Origin: Myrica gale
Lineage: Eukaryota; Streptophyta; Magnoliopsida; Fagales; Myricaceae
Reading direction: 5' to 3'
Length of the DNA: 64,000 nucleotides
Assembly: GCA_963930655.1 (NCBI GenBank)
Contig: OZ005612.1
Coordinates: 4,283,001 to 4,347,000 of the forward strand
Shown: piece after piece, positions 60,244-64,000 of the stretch
Layout: every line of letters starts with the position of its first letter
Position numbering within the stretch: the first letter of the stretch is position 1
Translations under genes and position numbers: made by a program
Notes under the pieces: model-generated
Told to the model about the DNA's origin: nothing
Databases searched by the model: none
What the model saw: the letters and a program-made list of their open reading frames with translations, nothing else

Positions 60244-62739
60244 CACTACAAGAAATCTGAGCAACAGCCACGCGCCTTTCAGCGGTTCCCTCTCACCCGT
60301 CAGTAAAGCACATCCAATGCCCACGACTAAGGCATGTTTGTCATCAATACAAACTGATATTTTGAAAACATATTGAGCACGACTTTGGTGGTCAGCGAAT
60401 CACTTTATTCATAATTTCCCTCTTCCTCCTCGTCGAGATGTCGCTGATATAGCTAGCGAAGGGCCACTGTTCAGCCACGTCTTCTAGCTCGTCGAGGAAG
60501 CATGTGGATAGAACCACGAAACACGCGCGAATGGAAATTTGAACAATTTTAGTGCACGCTACAAACAGAGGGAAGAGAGAAATATATTCTCCAAGCCTAT
60601 TTCCTTTTACTTGTCCCATTTCATCCTCTCTCCGTCCGTCTCCCTTTCAGTTAGAAGCATAATCGAGTTAAACAAATATATATCCTCTGCTCCATCTCTG
60701 TTCCATCGTCTCTCTTTTATCATTTTTTGGTTCCTCCAATTTTCTTATCTGGGAATCGAGGTCCTTCTCTCCCACCAACAAAAGGGAGTTGACTGAGTGT
60801 CGAAGCAGGTGCTTCCAAACTACTTGTAGTGCGGTCCAATATTTGGATTATGGAATTGCAGGAAAAATGAGGCTCTTCAATATAATTTTGTGTCTGGGCT
60901 TTCTGAGCCGTGTTCGGGCTTATTTTGACAATATGTGTCCAATTGTATGCAGTTATAAGATTTTATATGCGGTTTGAAGCCAACAAAACATTGTGGGATC
61001 GACAAAGAATGTGAAGCATATGTGTAATGGAGGGCTTGACAATTTATGTTAGGCAGTCCCACAGCCATCTTTGCTTTGCCTGAGTTTGATATTTTTGGCA
61101 GATATTCGTAGTTTGGATGGACTTTCACATTGTTCTGTATCTTATAACAAATGGTAGATTCCTTCACGAAGGCTTTAGGTTGTATTTTGCTTTGTGGTCT
61201 TCGTGGCATTTGGCTTTCTTAGACTGCTAGCTGATACAGTTTTACAATTCTTCCTCCAACAGATTTATGACTTTGACCGGGATTACAAAGACGTCGGTGT
61301 TGCTCAGTTCACAACCAAATATTTTGTTGTAAAAAACTGCTTGCCTAATGCCAAATCTGATATGCTTTTATCTGTGTGGAATCCTCCACCTGAATGGGGA
61401 AAGTATGAAATTTTTACTTCCTCCTTACTACATTTGGTGTTGCGATCTAGTTGACTGGAGGGCCAGGGTGCAATAGTGAATTGGATGTGTTCTATGAAAA
61501 TGGTCCTTTCGCTATTGCAGATAACTTGATGCTTGTGTGGAATTAGTATGGTTGGGGCAATGTATGTAGTTAATAATGCATTACAAATTAGTAGGTGTTT
61601 CTTTCCTCTTCAAAGCACAGTCATTGTATAACGCATGCAAAGCTACAATAATTATTAATCTAGTAAACACTTTTGGTGATTTGACAGGCATCAAACCTTC
61701 TCTATGTCAACCAACCTATTGGGACCGGCTTTTGTTATACTTCTGATCGACCCATTTTGAGTTTCAATTGTTTATTTTTCTTTGCACTTTCTTACTTCAT
61801 GCTAAAGAACATTTACAGTGTGAATTTAAACACAAAATGGCTTTGACAAATTCTGTGCTACATTCTCTGGCATTTTATCAAATACATCATCATGGGCAAA
61901 GAAATTCTAGAAGCTGCAGGCAGCATGTGGATACAACAAAAATGCCTCAATACATCAATACAACTGAATTAAAGATGTAGAAGAAGGAAGGACAACTACA
62001 TGATTCCACCAGGTTCTGCCGACTTAGGTGTTGGGTGAGATGCATTTTGGGATGATGCTGCAAGAGATAGTTGAAGTAAAACAACCCAACCTCAGTCGTA
62101 TGTATGTAACTTAAGCATATTTTTTGGTTGTTCACCATGGATGTAGAGAATATATTTATAAGTCATTTTTCAGATCCATCTCCCATTCATATTTCTTTCT
62201 TTCTTTCTCTCATTCGAATTTCTTTCCTTTTCTAGTGTGAGAACAGAGCAAGCTGATACGAACATGACTATTGACCCAAAAACAGTGGAAGCTATAATGA
62301 ACCAAAGAAAATAAATAACAAACCGCAATCACAAATAACAATCGGCCCAAAGAAAACAGCAAAAAATTGAAAATCGTCGTTGACACACTGTAGTGTTCTT
62401 GACGTATTGCAAATCGTCGTTGAAGGATGAAGAATCCTTCATGCACTGCACATCGTCGGCAAAACGTGAAGCATCCTTGACGACTTGAACCTCGTAGGCG
62501 ACAGAGCAACAGCGACGATCCGTGCAAAATGAGGGACCCTTCTTCAACGCCATTCAAGGTCGACGCATCATCACATTGGCTGACGGAAAAGCGCGATCGT
62601 CGCAGTTGTGCTCTCTGCACGCCGCAATCTCGACCAAGGCTTGACGACCGAAAGTCGTGTCTGAAGGGCTCTACTAACGACTTTATGCATTTTTTTGTGA
62701 CGGAATCTCACGTCTGGTGAACCCGATTTTCTTGTAGTG
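60244..62739. mobile_element. CACTA-type element with captured exon, 2.5 kb
   Basis: Same insertion as 27056-28777, with ends CACTACAAGAAA and TTTTCTTGTAGTG and the TGG target duplication. It holds about 780 bp (roughly 60697-61477) that the other copy lacks. That extra part includes exon-like host sequence. Subterminal CGTCG repeats cluster near 62370-62710. Confidence 0.9.
61263..61402 (+). other. Exon-like fragment inside the CACTA element
   Basis: A pyrimidine-rich tract and CAACAG precede an open stretch encoding YDFDRDYKDVGVAQFTTKY, then FVVKNCLPNAKSDMLLSVWN and PPPEWGK, followed by GTATGA. This looks like one internal exon with both splice sites, about 140 bases. The codon content is protein-like. 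I do not recognise the source protein. Capture by the transposon is the simplest reading. Confidence 0.55.
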
Positions 62740-62987
62740 TGGAGCTAGCAAAGAAGACGCCCGTGAAAAATTTGCTAGTCTTTGATTGCTGCAGCATGGA
62801 AGAAGATGAATGAAGAAAGGCTGATAATTCTTCTCCCTTCTCTGAAAAATTTGTCGAAATTGCAATGAACCTTGCAAGGATGGCACAGCGCATGTACCAG
62901 CACGGAGATGAGCATGGTGTTCAAGACCGTGAAACTAAGGACCGTGTATCATCATTACTTATTCATCCCATTTCTTCTCGTATATAG

Positions 62988-64000
62988 CTAGAGATCATGA
63001 ACAGAGATAGTGTTCAGTTCCTTGACAAATAATACATCATGACAAGCATGGTCGATCGATGTTGCTTGTTTAGCCATGAGAGACATCAATGATATAATTT
63101 ATATGCTTAATTAACTCCTGCTGGACGATGATCCATTGGAGCAATTTTCCAATTTTGTTTTTCCAATGGAAGACATTAATCCTGCGACTCGCATTTGGAT
63201 GGGCATATAATATCCGAGTATTCGATATGATACAAGGGCAAACTACAACTAGTCACCACAAAATTAAGTTTCAAAGCCAACAAATAGCACGACAGCATAC
63301 ATTTAACACCAAGATACAAATTAAAATGCTAAATTGGTCAAGAAAAAAAAAGAAATCAATTACTGAAACTCTTCCATTTTCTTTATTAATTGAAAATCTT
63401 ACCCTCGAAACCAACCAAAGCCCTTAATTAAGCATGTTCCTATCTAGACCATATACCAAGTAACGGTATAGAAGAGCTAGCGTGCTTGATCTAGGGATAA
63501 AGATGCTCATGAGCGCCGTGAACGATTTCCCACCCATCGTGTATTAGCATTAATCTCATTAGACTATGAGAGAAATGTAATCAGTTTATTTTTGTTTGTT
63601 TTCTCGAGTTTTTGGTTGATTTTTATTTCTTGTGTTTGTGTCGAATTTTTTATAATATACGGTTTTTATCAGTCTATCTAATAAAAAAAACATTATCATA
63701 AGTCTCCCATGCATGGTGACTGCTATTACTGGTCCAAAATCTGATTGGGGTGATGATATATACGCAGGATAAGATTTTTAAATGTATACTATATAATATA
63801 TCTAAATAATAGGGGCACCACTCAGCATCTAATTAATGGAGTACATCGGGTTCACTCCATGATGTATATGTCTGCCCGATGGACCCGGCAGACATCAAAG
63901 TCAAAAATTGGAAAGGCTAGTCAAATAAATATCAATCCTATAGGCTTCATTTCCTAAGATGGGGAGCATTGAGTTTAATACCTTATCGTCTCCAACAGCA
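62988..64000. other. Inverted E-type 3' flank, D block
   Basis: Counterpart of 29026-30000 and of 11040-12060. It contains no gene and continues beyond the window. Confidence 0.65.

Larger units (their letters stand above)
60198..62987 (+). pseudogene. Plus-strand TPS exon 7 remnant split by a CACTA element, D block
   Basis: It encodes [15 protein letters not shown] before the transposon. After it come an ASxEDARE-like start, then [20 protein letters not shown] and [10 protein letters not shown] to a TAG at 62985-62987. It is a counterpart of 27010-29025 and E-like in sequence. The invariant HGDGHG reads HGDEHG here. Confidence 0.85.

Overview
The window looks like nuclear DNA of a flowering plant, probably a woody eudicot. 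The evidence is split genes with GT-AG introns, AT-rich spacers, plant-type transposons (hAT, CACTA, Mutator-like MITE, Copia LTR elements) and a tandem array of terpene synthases of the angiosperm TPS-b class. I cannot name the species.

The core is a terpene synthase (TPS) array, all main copies on the minus strand. Three copies look intact with seven exons each and about 600 codons: C (30991-33479), E (45532-48744) and D (50808-53275). Each carries the RR(x8)W, RxR, DDxxD and NSE/DTE motifs, which fits plastid-targeted monoterpene synthases. Copy B (15396-18001) is almost identical to D but has a 2-bp deletion in exon 1. Copy A (2186-2732) keeps only exon 1 and part of exon 2 because a hAT transposon sits in exon 2. 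Several isolated exon 5, 6 and 7 remnants lie between the genes, two of them in reverse orientation.

Layout: 1-2185 hAT transposon; 2186-4085 TPS A and its 5' flank; 4086-7100 coiled-coil gene fragment, an acidic reading frame and a second hAT end; 7101-9651 Copia fossil; 9652-13628 TPS exon 7, 6 and 5 remnants; 14652-30218 copy B and a long nested-transposon tract; 30219-33600 copy C; 33600-39459 spacer full of transposon ends; 39460-45531 3' flank of E split by a young Copia element; 45532-48830 copy E; 49219-50380 partial repeat; 50381-64000 copy D and a second copy of the tract that follows B.

The block 14957-30218 and the block 50381-64000 are collinear, so about 14 kb was duplicated. 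Shared and private insertions order the events. An hAT element, a short LTR element, two solo-LTR-like insertions and a CACTA element came before the duplication. A retroposon tail in B intron 3 and a 1.2-kb insertion came after it. The Copia element in the E flank is the youngest, since its two LTRs are identical by eye.

Copy C looks chimeric: promoter, exon 1 and the start of exon 2 resemble E, while the rest resembles B and D. Array growth here seems to come from unequal exchange and conversion among copies, with transposons breaking some copies. All sequence similarities were judged by eye.
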